Assembly (NCBI GenBank): GCA_036258055.1
Contig: DATAEK010000352.1
Coordinates: 1-9,616 of the forward strand
Source of the DNA: DATAEK01 sp036258055
GTDB taxonomy: Bacteria > Acidobacteriota > Vicinamibacteria > Vicinamibacterales > 2-12-FULL-66-21
Reading direction: 5' to 3'
Length of the DNA: 9,616 nt
A model generated the notes under the pieces. That model worked only from the letters and a program-made list of their open reading frames with translations. It did not search any database and was not told where the DNA came from. Made by a program: the position numbers and the translations under genes. Below, in pieces: positions 1 to 7,149 of the stretch (position 1 is the stretch's first letter; each line of letters starts with the position of its first letter).

Positions 1-278
1 CCGGAATCAGCGTGAGCCACGAGCTATTCACCGTGTTGTCGGCGAATCAGCGCCGCCGCCGCTCAGGACCGCTGCGAGGCCGTTTTAGTTACGTTCGCTG
101 ATCACGCGGCTCAAGGTCGACCCGATCCGACCGCAACCGCCCCGGCGGAGTCCGCATGCTCGTTCAGTGGTTTTGATACTCGCGCGGCGGCAGGTCCGGA
201 CGGCGGCCGACTCTTGAGCACGCCGGTGCGCGGGAGATATAACCGAGAACCCGAGAACCCGAGAACCCGAGAACGATG
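1..278. other. Left-edge region without an identifiable gene
   Basis: No gene can be named here. On the plus strand one frame is open from position 3 to a TGA at 99-101 and would give about 32 arginine-rich C-terminal residues of a gene starting outside the window; I do not recognise it, and the other two plus frames stop earlier (13-15 and 86-88). All minus frames close within the first 110 bases. The rest, about 102-242, is GC-rich with no visible promoter, tRNA or clear hairpin terminator, and it ends in the octamer repeat at 243-274. Open reading through it on the minus strand is antisense or out-of-frame extension of the citrate-synthase-like gene next to it. Confidence 0.3.
243..274. 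repeat. Short tandem repeat, 4 copies of CCGAGAAC
   Basis: Four perfect head-to-tail copies of the octamer CCGAGAAC (GTTCTCGG on the minus strand) occupy 243-250, 251-258, 259-266 and 267-274. The array begins four bases past the stop codon of the minus-strand HTH/citrate-synthase gene, so it lies in that gene's 3' untranslated region. The unit is not self-complementary, so the array is not an obvious terminator hairpin. An array of exact 8-bp units is prone to copy-number change by polymerase slippage, but no function can be assigned. Confidence 0.9.
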
Positions 279-1484
279 CTACTGCCCCACCGGCATCACC
301 CCTACATACTTCGCCCTCGGCCTGATCAGCTGTCCGGTGGCGTACTGTTCGATCGCGTGGCCAATCCAGCCAATCGTCCGGCCGATGGCGAACAGCGTCA
401 GCGGCGAACCCGACGGCAACCGGAGCACGCGCGCGAGCGCCGCGAGGGCGAAGTCGATCGTCGGTTTCTCGCCGGTCGCGTCGGCCGCTGCCGCGGCGAC
501 ATCGAGGACGAACGCCAGCTCGGCGGACTTCGCGTAGCGCTCCTCGAGCAACGCGATCAACGCCACGGCTCGGGGATCGCCGTCTCGATACAGCGGATGG
601 CCGAACCCCTCGAGCCGTTCCCCGCGGCGCAGCCGCTCGCCGACGGCACGGCGAAGCCGTCCTGAGCCGCGCAGCGACTCCAGCATCGCCTCCACCCGCG
701 CGCTGATGCCGCCATGCCGTACGCCCTCGAGCGCGGCGAGCCCGGCAATCACGACCGCGTACGGATTCGAGCCTGCAGATGCCACGCACCGCGCGGCGAA
801 GGCCGACACGTTGAGCTCGTGATCCGCGCACAGAATGAGCGCCGCGCGCAGCAGATCCCCTCCGCGATCGCTCGCCCGCCACGCGCGGGCGAGCGTCCGG
901 TCGATGGTGGAGGTCGCCGCAGTTGTCGGGGCGGCCGCCGCGGTCATCAGGTGCAGGATGCGCCAGCCGCACAATGCCGCATTGGCCGCACGAAGATCCG
1001 ATGCGAGCAGATCGTGGACCGACGCCGCGGCCAGCACCGACTGGGCACGGGCGACGAACGGCAAGTCGTCATCGGTGAGTCCGGCCGCTGGAGTCTGGTG
1101 CTGAGCGGCCGCCAACGCGGTTTCGAACCGCCCGGTCCAGATCAGCGATGCAACGTCCGCCACCGAGCGCGAACGCGCGAGCGTGACCGCGTCGTGGCCG
1201 CGATAGTAGAGATGGTGATCGTCGATCAGCGCGATCGACGACTCCAGAATCGGGAGTCCCCAGTGGAGCGCGCGCGCCGCCGCCTTGTCGGGATCGCGGC
1301 GCTCCTCGCTTCGCCGCTGCAACCGTTCCACGTCATCGCGCGCGTAGCGCCGCTCGCGCGACGATCCCGGCACCGACTCGGACCGCACGAAGCCACGGCT
1401 GACGTAGGCATAGAGGGTCGCGCGGCTGACCCGCAGCGCGCGGGCGGCATCAGCCGCAGTCATCCAGGGTCGGTCGGCATTCAT
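279..1484 (-). CDS. HTH-fused citrate synthase family protein
   Basis: This 401-residue protein starts at the ATG complementary to 1482-1484 and ends in TAG. Residues about 7-57 form a MerR/excisionase-like winged HTH: a helix pair around AADAARALRVSRATLYAYV, then a basic RERRYARDDVERL stretch. Residues about 70-400 are a citrate synthase fold. The expected active-site residues are visible: H222 in DHELNVS, H257 in VRHGG, H296 in GFGHPLY, D344 in TIDFAL, and the RPRAKYVG end motif that in the family contributes an arginine for the oxaloacetate carboxylate. Nothing in the triad is visibly lost, so it may still condense an acyl-CoA with a 2-oxoacid, or may use the site as a ligand sensor. No convincing Shine-Dalgarno sequence precedes the start. 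It is divergent from the plain citrate synthase at 1539 with 54 bp between start codons, so regulation of itself and its neighbour is a reasonable inference. The family call is firm; the substrate and the regulator-versus-enzyme role are open. Confidence 0.9.
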   Translation of the reverse strand: MNADRPWMTAADAARALRVSRATLYAYVSRGFVRSESVPGSSRERRYARDDVERLQRRSEERRDPDKAAARALHWGLPILESSIALIDDHHLYYRGHDAVTLARSRSVADVASLIWTGRFETALAAAQHQTPAAGLTDDDLPFVARAQSVLAAASVHDLLASDLRAANAALCGWRILHLMTAAAAPTTAATSTIDRTLARAWRASDRGGDLLRAALILCADHELNVSAFAARCVASAGSNPYAVVIAGLAALEGVRHGGISARVEAMLESLRGSGRLRRAVGERLRRGERLEGFGHPLYRDGDPRAVALIALLEERYAKSAELAFVLDVAAAAADATGEKPTIDFALAALARVLRLPSGSPLTLFAIGRTIGWIGHAIEQYATGQLIRPRAKYVGVMPVGQ

Positions 1485-1502
1485 ATTGATTCATCAATCA
1501 AT
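1485..1502. promoter_or_regulatory. Inverted repeat ATTGATT-N4-AATCAAT, candidate operator
   Basis: Perfect 7-bp arms at 1485-1491 and 1496-1502 flank the spacer CATC. The element touches the start codon of the minus-strand HTH/citrate-synthase gene, lies downstream of that gene's TATAAT, and lies immediately upstream of the plus-strand TTGACA. A dimeric HTH protein bound here could block its own transcription and affect that of the divergent citrate synthase. The adjacent HTH-fused protein is the obvious candidate ligand, but that is inference from position only. Confidence 0.5.
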
Positions 1503-1538
1503 GTTGACATGATTATACATGAGCGCTACGGTGGGATC
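1485..1538. promoter_or_regulatory. Shared divergent promoter/operator of the citrate synthase pair
   Basis: This AT-rich island separates two divergent start codons. On the minus strand a perfect TATAAT is read from 1517 to 1512, about 27 bases before the ATG of the HTH/citrate-synthase gene, implying a leader of roughly 20 bases; no good -35 lies at 17-18 bp, which is compatible with activator dependence or a long MerR-type spacer. On the plus strand a perfect TTGACA sits at 1504-1509, but its -10 at 17 bp would be the weak TACGGT (1527-1532). The alternative plus -10, TATACA at 1514-1519, overlaps the minus -10. ACATGA occurs at 1507-1512 and 1517-1522, a 10-bp period. The palindrome GATCATGATC (1535-1544) spans the plus start codon. 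All elements were identified by eye. Confidence 0.6.
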
Positions 1539-2672
1539 ATGATCAACAGCGGACTTGATGGCATTGTCGCCGCGGCCACCGGGCTCAGCCTCGTCGACGG
1601 CGAACGCGGCGAGCTCGTCATCGCCGGCTTCCAGGTCGGCGAACTGGCCGAACGATCGACCTTCGAAGAAACCACGTGGCTGCTCTGGCACGGTGAGCTG
1701 CCCTCTGCGCGCGAGCTCGACGCGTTCCGCGCCGAGCTGACCGCCGAGCGCGGGCTGCCGGCAGCGACGCTGTCGTTGCTCCGCGAATGCGCGCACGCCG
1801 GGGTCGATCCCATGGACGCGCTGCGCATCGCGGCGGGCACGATTTCCCTGACATCCGGCGATGCCCGCGCGATCGTCGCACGGGTACCGACCATCGTCGC
1901 GGCATTCGAGCGGCAGCGGCACGGCAACGAGCCGATCGCGCCGCGGCGCGACCTCGGTCACGCCGCGAATTTCCTGTACATGCTGAGCGGCGAGACGCCG
2001 GACTCGGAGCACGTGCGCGGGCTCGAGACCTATCTCAATACCGTGGTCGACCACGGGCTGAACGCCTCGACCTTCACGGCGCGCGTGATCACCTCGACCG
2101 GATCGGACCTGGTCTCGGCGATCGTCGGCGCGCTGGGGGCATTGAAGGGGCCGCTGCATGGCGGCGCGCCCGGGCCGGCGCTCGACATGGTGTTCGAGAT
2201 CGGCGATGCCTCACGAGCGGAAGAAATTCTGCGCCGGAAGATAGAAGCGGGCGAAAAGCTGATGGGATTCGGGCATCGCGTCTACAAGGTGCGGGATCCG
2301 CGCGCCGACGTCCTCGCGGCGGCCGCGGAGCGGCTGTACACCCGGGCCGGCGACATGTCGCTCTATTCGCTGGCGCGCTCGGTCGAAGCGGCCGCCATCC
2401 GATTGCTCGAGGAATACAAGCCGGATCGACGGCTGCAGACGAACGTCGAGTTCTACACCGCGCTCCTGCTCCACGGGCTCGGACTGGAGACCCCGCTCTT
2501 CACGCCGATCTTCGCGATCAGCCGCGTCAGTGGATGGATCGCGCACGCGTTCGAGCAGCGGCGGGCGAACCGGATCATCCGCCCGCAGTCGGAATACGCC
2601 GGCCCGCGCGATCGAAAGTGGGTTGCCATCGCGGACCGGCCCGATCACGCGTACGACGCCACGCGGGCGTGA
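1539..2672 (+). CDS. Citrate synthase / 2-methylcitrate synthase-like protein
   Basis: The 377-residue product is a type II-like citrate synthase of usual length, expected in the cytoplasm to condense oxaloacetate with acetyl-CoA or propionyl-CoA. I chose ATG 1539 because the family N-terminus (GLDGIVAAATGLSLVDGERG) starts right after it and GGTGGG precedes it closely; an in-frame ATG at 1509 overlaps the TTGACA hexamer and would add ten atypical residues. Conserved sites are H172 in DHGLNAST, H207 in GPLHGGAPG, H246 and R253 in GFGHRVYKVRDPRA, and a C-terminal GWIAHAFEQ followed by IIRPQSEYAGP. The catalytic-aspartate position holds glutamate, E304 in TNVEFYTALL. I believe this variant occurs in some citrate-synthase-2 subfamilies but could not verify it. 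The divergent HTH-fused homologue suggests shared control, possibly in citrate or methylcitrate metabolism. No prpB/prpD or other TCA gene is in view, so the substrate is undecided. Confidence 0.92.
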   Translation: MINSGLDGIVAAATGLSLVDGERGELVIAGFQVGELAERSTFEETTWLLWHGELPSARELDAFRAELTAERGLPAATLSLLRECAHAGVDPMDALRIAAGTISLTSGDARAIVARVPTIVAAFERQRHGNEPIAPRRDLGHAANFLYMLSGETPDSEHVRGLETYLNTVVDHGLNASTFTARVITSTGSDLVSAIVGALGALKGPLHGGAPGPALDMVFEIGDASRAEEILRRKIEAGEKLMGFGHRVYKVRDPRADVLAAAAERLYTRAGDMSLYSLARSVEAAAIRLLEEYKPDRRLQTNVEFYTALLLHGLGLETPLFTPIFAISRVSGWIAHAFEQRRANRIIRPQSEYAGPRDRKWVAIADRPDHAYDATRA

Positions 2673-2765
2673 ATTGGCACGTTCGCAGTTCGATGCAGGT
2701 CGAGCGGTCGCCGTGACAAAACGGTGACGCGTGACGGCGTGCTGCCAGAGGCGGTGTGTGCGAAG

Positions 2766-3401
2766 ATGCCACCGTCAGGCATGGACGATCACCATCGCAA
2801 CGCGGCGACGGATGGCGCGGCGACCGAAGGATTGTCCTGGGCGCGTGCAGACCGGCTGCTGATGGCCGTCGTCATCGCACTGGCCCTCATCTACGCCGCC
2901 TGGCAGGTCCGTCAGCAACTCTTCGACGGCAGGCGCGCCGCGACGAATCTCAACGCCGCCGCCGCGGGTTCGGCAGCGCACGCGTCGCAACAGCTCTCAC
3001 CATCGACAGCGTTCGACTACGCCCGCCTCATCGACGACGAGAACTTTCACGTCCTGCTCGGCCTGGCCTATGGGAATTCCGGCATGCTCGACCAGGCTAT
3101 CTTCCACGAGCGGGAGGCGCTGCGAATCAACGGACGCAGTTTGGCCGCGCTCAACAACCTGGGGTACTACCTGTTCCTGAAGGGAGATTTCCCCGGATCG
3201 GCATCGGTCCTCGAACAGGCGCTGTCGATCGATCCGCGTTCGGACCTGGCGCGCAACAACCTTCAAGCGACTTACGCGAGGGCCATTGAAACGGCCGCCA
3301 CCGACGAGGAACGAAAACACTGGCAGAGCCGCAGGCTCGCACTCGGTGCTGGAAACGTCGCCGCTCCGGCGGCGCTCGCCCCGCCAGCCAAACCTAAGTA
3401 G
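2766..3401 (+). CDS. Membrane-anchored TPR protein
   Basis: With the ATG at 2766 the product has 211 residues. The same frame opens at a GTG at 2724 (225 residues), and another ATG is at 2781 (206 residues). None has a convincing ribosome binding site; I prefer 2766 or 2781 because the extra residues from 2724 look unlike a conserved N-terminus. Residues about 31-47 are one hydrophobic segment (LLMAVVIALALIYAAW), probably a signal anchor leaving the rest outside the cytoplasm. An Ala-rich linker follows. Residues about 92-125 and 126-159 are two tetratricopeptide repeats (GLAYGNSGMLDQAIFHEREAL and LGYYLFLKGDFPGSASVLEQAL, showing the usual small/aromatic pattern), with a half repeat to about 175 and an Ala/Pro/Lys tail. 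TPRs bind protein partners; no enzyme domain is present. It lies 93 bp after the citrate synthase with no visible terminator, and its end overlaps the convergent membrane-protein gene by 8 bp. Partner and role are unknown. Confidence 0.75.
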   Translation: MPPSGMDDHHRNAATDGAATEGLSWARADRLLMAVVIALALIYAAWQVRQQLFDGRRAATNLNAAAAGSAAHASQQLSPSTAFDYARLIDDENFHVLLGLAYGNSGMLDQAIFHEREALRINGRSLAALNNLGYYLFLKGDFPGSASVLEQALSIDPRSDLARNNLQATYARAIETAATDEERKHWQSRRLALGAGNVAAPAALAPPAKPK

Positions 3402-6400
3402 TCTGAGCGGCCTGACGGACCGTTCGCCGATTCGCGACGAGTGAGATCGCCAACCCAATCAACGCCACGGCGGAGATCATCAGTCCCCAGCGATCGACAG
3501 CCGTGCGCTCGAATCGAGCCTCGATCAGATGCCGGCCAGGTTCGACGGTCACCGCAATCCTCCCGTCGTTCGGCACAATCGGCACCGGCCGCGAATCGAC
3601 CGTCGCCACCCAGCCGGGAAAGTCGGCCACCTCGAGTTGAATGCGTGCGGACGTCGACGCATCGACGGTGGCCTGCAGGCGATCGGTGCGCGCAGTCCAG
3701 GATTCGACGCGGGCATCGCCCGCGATCGGATGGGCGCGAACCGCCGTCCAGGGCGTCGCCAACACGCCTCGCACGTCGAAGTAGCCAGGCGTCCCGGGAC
3801 GGAGATTCTGACGCGCGATGCGCGACGGGGTGAACTGTTCGTTGACGACATCGGGTAGATACGACTGCGGTCCTACCAGCGGCAAACCAAGCGTCAGCGC
3901 GAGCGCCGTCGCTGTCAGCGGGAGCCGTTTGAAGGCGACTCCAGCAGCGGCGGACGCGCCGAATGCTGCGATCGCGAGCGCGCGCCACGGAAACGAGATG
4001 GCATGCACCACCGGCAGCGCGTCCCATACCGGCTTCGAAAGTGCTACCGAGAAGAACACGCCGACACCTGCCATTGCCGCGAGCGACCACGCACGTCGAC
4101 CGCGGGCCCAGGTCAGCACGCCAACGATTCCCGCGAGTTGAAGCAGTCCGATACGAAACGACATGCCATCGTCCGGTCCCGGTACGGAAAGTCCGAACCC
4201 CCAACGCGACCAGAGCAGTTGACCGAGGGTCGCGAAGTGGTTCGCGTAGTTGAACGCAGGCCCGGCGACGGTTTCGCTCACCATCAGGTATCGACTCTGC
4301 GCGAGCGCAGGCAGGATGAACCAGGCCGCGAGGCCGACGCCAACGCCAATTCCCGTCAACGAGGCGCGAAGCGTGCCGCGTCCAATCGCATACACGAGCA
4401 GCGCGACGGCGGTGAAAGGAAACAGGGCTGGATGAGACAAAACGAGCAGTCCCACTGCCAGCGAAACAGTGCCGACCGCACCACGTGAAACGCCCAACGC
4501 CGCGAGCGGCAGCCAGGGGAGCGCGGCCATCTCCAGAAATGCGTGTCGGACGTAGGCGTCGAGCATCACGTACGGAGAGAGCACGTAAGCCGACGCCGCG
4601 ACCAGCCCCGCCGTGTCTCCCCAGCGATCGCGAACGAACGCGAACATCAGTACGGCCGCCGATATGAGGAACGCGAGCGCGGCGAGGTTCGTGGATGCGA
4701 TCAGGCCGAAGCCGATCAGATGGAAACCTTCGGCAACCCAGAGAAACACCGGCGGGCCGAAAACGAAGAACGGTGTTCCGCGACCGAAGTCGAAATCCGG
4801 TGCCCAGCGTGGTGGAATCTGACCGTCCCGCAGCGAGTGATCGAATTCCCCGAGCTGGGTCACGTACTCGACCGCATCGTGACCGGCAAGCTCGCGGGTC
4901 TGAAGGAGCGGCCGGCCGGCGACGATCGCCAGGGCTATAACGATTGCGACGCGGGTGGCGAGCGGCGACCACCGCACGAGAGGCGGGAGCGGCGCCGCGC
5001 GTTCGGCGAGCCCGTCAGCAATGGGACGGATCGACACGAGCGCGAGGACCCCGACGATGATCAGCGGCCAATGAAGTGCCGGTACGTAGGTAAATCGAAC
5101 GATGTGCCGCCCTTTCGGAACTTGCACAGCCGCGAACCCCGGGGTCACCGGAAAAGGCCGCGCCGGCTGTCCGTCCACCGTGGCTTGAAGGCCCGGATGA
5201 AAGCTCACGCGCAGGATCGCAGCGGCCGGCCGCTCGAGCGTAACCTCGACGGCCCACCGGTCGAAGATGCGCGCGATTTCGCCCGGCCCAGAAGGGTGAC
5301 GAGGAATTGCGGAAGCGAGCCGGTCCGGTTCGAGGAGATCGAACGGCAGTACCGGGATATCCGCCGGCTGTTGGTGACCCAACGTAAGCGCAGGATAGAG
5401 GTCCACGGATCCCAAACCGTGGCGCAACCACGCGAGCCCCACGTCATAGAGACGATGCGCTGGCGCGTCAACGGCAATGGGCACATCGGCCAGGCCGAAG
5501 TACGACACGCCGGGGATCTCGTGGACTCGATACCTGCCGATGCTGACGAGCGTTCGCGAAAATGGCGGCGGCCGGCGGCCCGCTTCCATCACGACGTACC
5601 GCACACCGAAGGCCCGGCACATCGCTTCGTCATAGGGATCGAACCAGAGCTGGACGTCACCCGGCAGGCTCATCGAATGCCAGAGAAATCCGACTGAGTC
5701 GATGCCATGCGTCAGGAGCAGCGCGTTCAGCGGCACGCCGCCCACCTTCAGGTTCAGATCGGGAAATCTGGGAAGGCCGACGTACGCTCGTCCACCTTCG
5801 AGGTGCTGCAGTTGATCCAGGAGCGGTGCGAGATCGCGATCGCGATCGAAGGCTCGCTTCGAGTCAGCCTTCAATCCTGCGCTCCAGCGAACGTACGCGG
5901 CCCGCTCGCGCGCGGCGGGCGCAAGGAGAACGACCGCGACCGCGGCGGCAAGGATCATCCGGGCGCGGGATCTCCCGGGCCGCAACAACCGGAGCACGAA
6001 TGCGAAACCGACGGCCGCGAGCGGAATCGCGAAAAGCTGGACACCGCCGATGAACCGGTGCAGCGGAATCTCGCGCGCGAACGGCAGGACGTCGATCAGC
6101 AGGCCCCACGTCGGCCGGCCGAAATAGAGCACCAGCCAGCCGATTCCCAGCGACGCGAGGATGAGTGGGCGCTCGTGGCGATGCAGGAACGCACAGACGA
6201 TGCCGATTACTACAAGAAGCGTCACGATCGGCACCTGCCGCCGGTAGTCGAACAGGTCGCCTCGTACGAGGTAGGTGACAACGTTGCGCGCACCCAGCGA
6301 ATCCCACTTGGTCGGATCCTCCCAGACGCTGTGATTCGCGAACGCGGCGTCCCGCAACGCCGGAACGAAGAACCATGCCGCGGCGGCGAACGCCGTCACC

Positions 6401-7149
6401 AGCAACAGTGCGAGCCGGACGGCTCGACGCGAACGATCGACAGCGGGAACGATGAACGCAACCGTCGAGAGCGCGACGATGTAGCCGTAGACGAGTTGGG
6501 AGAGAAAGGTCGCCGCAACGAGCAGCGCGGCCAGGGCCAGGCGGCGGCCGGACGTGACGGCCCGATAGCTTTCGGCAAACGCGAGCGGCGCCAGCACGGA
6601 GGCGAAGAGTTGAGCGTAGAGTCCGCTTCCGGCCCACAGATAGGACTCGAACCCCAATCCGTAGAGCGCCGGCGCAGAGACCAGCGGCGTCAGCAGGGCG
6701 GTGGCCGCCGACGTCAGCGGATCGAAGCCCATCCGGCGCATCGCGCCGTACATCGACAACGGCAGCAGTGCGAGCAGGACGCCAATCGACCAGCGATAGA
6801 TCGTCGCGATCGCTACCGTTCGTCCCAGGAGGCGCGAGACGACAACCAGCGTGAGGTGCGGCAGCGGCTGGTAGTGGTGGAAGACCGGGAACCCGAGACC
6901 GACATCCGCGAACCAGAAGTCCAGCGCCGACTCCGACCGCGACAGCGACTCATCCGCGCGGACCGCGAGCGCCTGGTGGAGCGCGGAATCATTGAGATCG
7001 GGACTCTGGATTCTGAGCTCGGGAATCAGCGCGAGGAAAACCACGAGCGCGGTGGTCAGTGCGACGCCCAGCGCAGCCAGCTCACGAAGTGCCGGGGAGG
7101 ATGACCGGACCTCCGATGCGTGGCGGGTGTGCTGATTCGCAGGGCTCAC
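3394..7149 (-). CDS. Giant two-module GT-C/YfhO-like membrane protein
   Basis: This 1251-residue polytopic protein starts at a GTG (complement of 7147-7149), with no clear Shine-Dalgarno sequence, and ends in TAG overlapping the TPR gene. It resembles the 6-pyruvoyl-tetrahydropterin-synthase-related membrane domain family (PF10131), which belongs with GT-C-fold glycosyltransferases despite its name. Two similar modules are seen. Module A (about 20-715) has DLND at 51-54, FWFADVGLGFP at 78-88, about eleven hydrophobic segments to about 411, a roughly 280-residue soluble region with YfhO-like AFGVRYVV, a VDGQP...GRHIV end domain (646-688) and a last membrane segment. Module B (about 730-1240) repeats the plan: GHD at 757-759, RWAPDFDFGRGTPFF at 781-795, about ten segments, a shorter soluble part, VDSRP...GRHLIEARF (1170-1213) and a final helix. 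The acidic residue in the first outer loop fits the GT-C catalytic position. I infer transfer of a lipid-linked sugar across or onto the envelope; the substrate is unknown. Confidence 0.85.
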   Translation of the reverse strand: MSPANQHTRHASEVRSSSPALRELAALGVALTTALVVFLALIPELRIQSPDLNDSALHQALAVRADESLSRSESALDFWFADVGLGFPVFHHYQPLPHLTLVVVSRLLGRTVAIATIYRWSIGVLLALLPLSMYGAMRRMGFDPLTSAATALLTPLVSAPALYGLGFESYLWAGSGLYAQLFASVLAPLAFAESYRAVTSGRRLALAALLVAATFLSQLVYGYIVALSTVAFIVPAVDRSRRAVRLALLLVTAFAAAAWFFVPALRDAAFANHSVWEDPTKWDSLGARNVVTYLVRGDLFDYRRQVPIVTLLVVIGIVCAFLHRHERPLILASLGIGWLVLYFGRPTWGLLIDVLPFAREIPLHRFIGGVQLFAIPLAAVGFAFVLRLLRPGRSRARMILAAAVAVVLLAPAARERAAYVRWSAGLKADSKRAFDRDRDLAPLLDQLQHLEGGRAYVGLPRFPDLNLKVGGVPLNALLLTHGIDSVGFLWHSMSLPGDVQLWFDPYDEAMCRAFGVRYVVMEAGRRPPPFSRTLVSIGRYRVHEIPGVSYFGLADVPIAVDAPAHRLYDVGLAWLRHGLGSVDLYPALTLGHQQPADIPVLPFDLLEPDRLASAIPRHPSGPGEIARIFDRWAVEVTLERPAAAILRVSFHPGLQATVDGQPARPFPVTPGFAAVQVPKGRHIVRFTYVPALHWPLIIVGVLALVSIRPIADGLAERAAPLPPLVRWSPLATRVAIVIALAIVAGRPLLQTRELAGHDAVEYVTQLGEFDHSLRDGQIPPRWAPDFDFGRGTPFFVFGPPVFLWVAEGFHLIGFGLIASTNLAALAFLISAAVLMFAFVRDRWGDTAGLVAASAYVLSPYVMLDAYVRHAFLEMAALPWLPLAALGVSRGAVGTVSLAVGLLVLSHPALFPFTAVALLVYAIGRGTLRASLTGIGVGVGLAAWFILPALAQSRYLMVSETVAGPAFNYANHFATLGQLLWSRWGFGLSVPGPDDGMSFRIGLLQLAGIVGVLTWARGRRAWSLAAMAGVGVFFSVALSKPVWDALPVVHAISFPWRALAIAAFGASAAAGVAFKRLPLTATALALTLGLPLVGPQSYLPDVVNEQFTPSRIARQNLRPGTPGYFDVRGVLATPWTAVRAHPIAGDARVESWTARTDRLQATVDASTSARIQLEVADFPGWVATVDSRPVPIVPNDGRIAVTVEPGRHLIEARFERTAVDRWGLMISAVALIGLAISLVANRRTVRQAAQTT

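Noticed and set aside
1116..1136. GGTTTCGAACC-like motif resembling a tRNA T-arm
   Set aside because: It lies inside conserved citrate-synthase-like coding sequence (RFETAL on the minus strand), and no acceptor stem, D-arm or anticodon arm surrounds it.
714..1538. Plus-strand frame open through the whole antisense of the HTH/citrate-synthase gene and continuous with the plain citrate synthase
   Set aside because: It is the same frame as the real citrate synthase, but its translation before 1539 is arginine-rich antisense shadow, and the family N-terminus starts just after ATG 1539.
2713..2735. Three GTGAC pentamers (2713, 2724, 2731) and a CCGT-GACAAA-ACGG inverted repeat upstream of the TPR gene
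   Set aside because: The units are short and unevenly spaced (11 and 7 bp), and the 4-bp arms are expected by chance in GC-rich DNA.
3272..4972. A 566-codon minus-strand frame overlapping the membrane protein
   Set aside because: Its composition is Arg/Ser/Gly-rich and lacks the hydrophobic segments seen in the +1 shifted frame of the same strand; it is a frame shadow.
5826..5850. GATCGC repeated three times
   Set aside because: It encodes alternating Arg-Asp in the soluble region of the membrane protein and is explained by codon use; no array extends beyond the three units.
4543..7104. Long plus-strand open frames (384 and 465 codons) antisense to the giant membrane protein
   Set aside because: Their translations are rich in Arg, Glu and Gln without recognisable domains, typical of antisense frames in GC-rich DNA, while the minus strand gives coherent membrane helices and family motifs.
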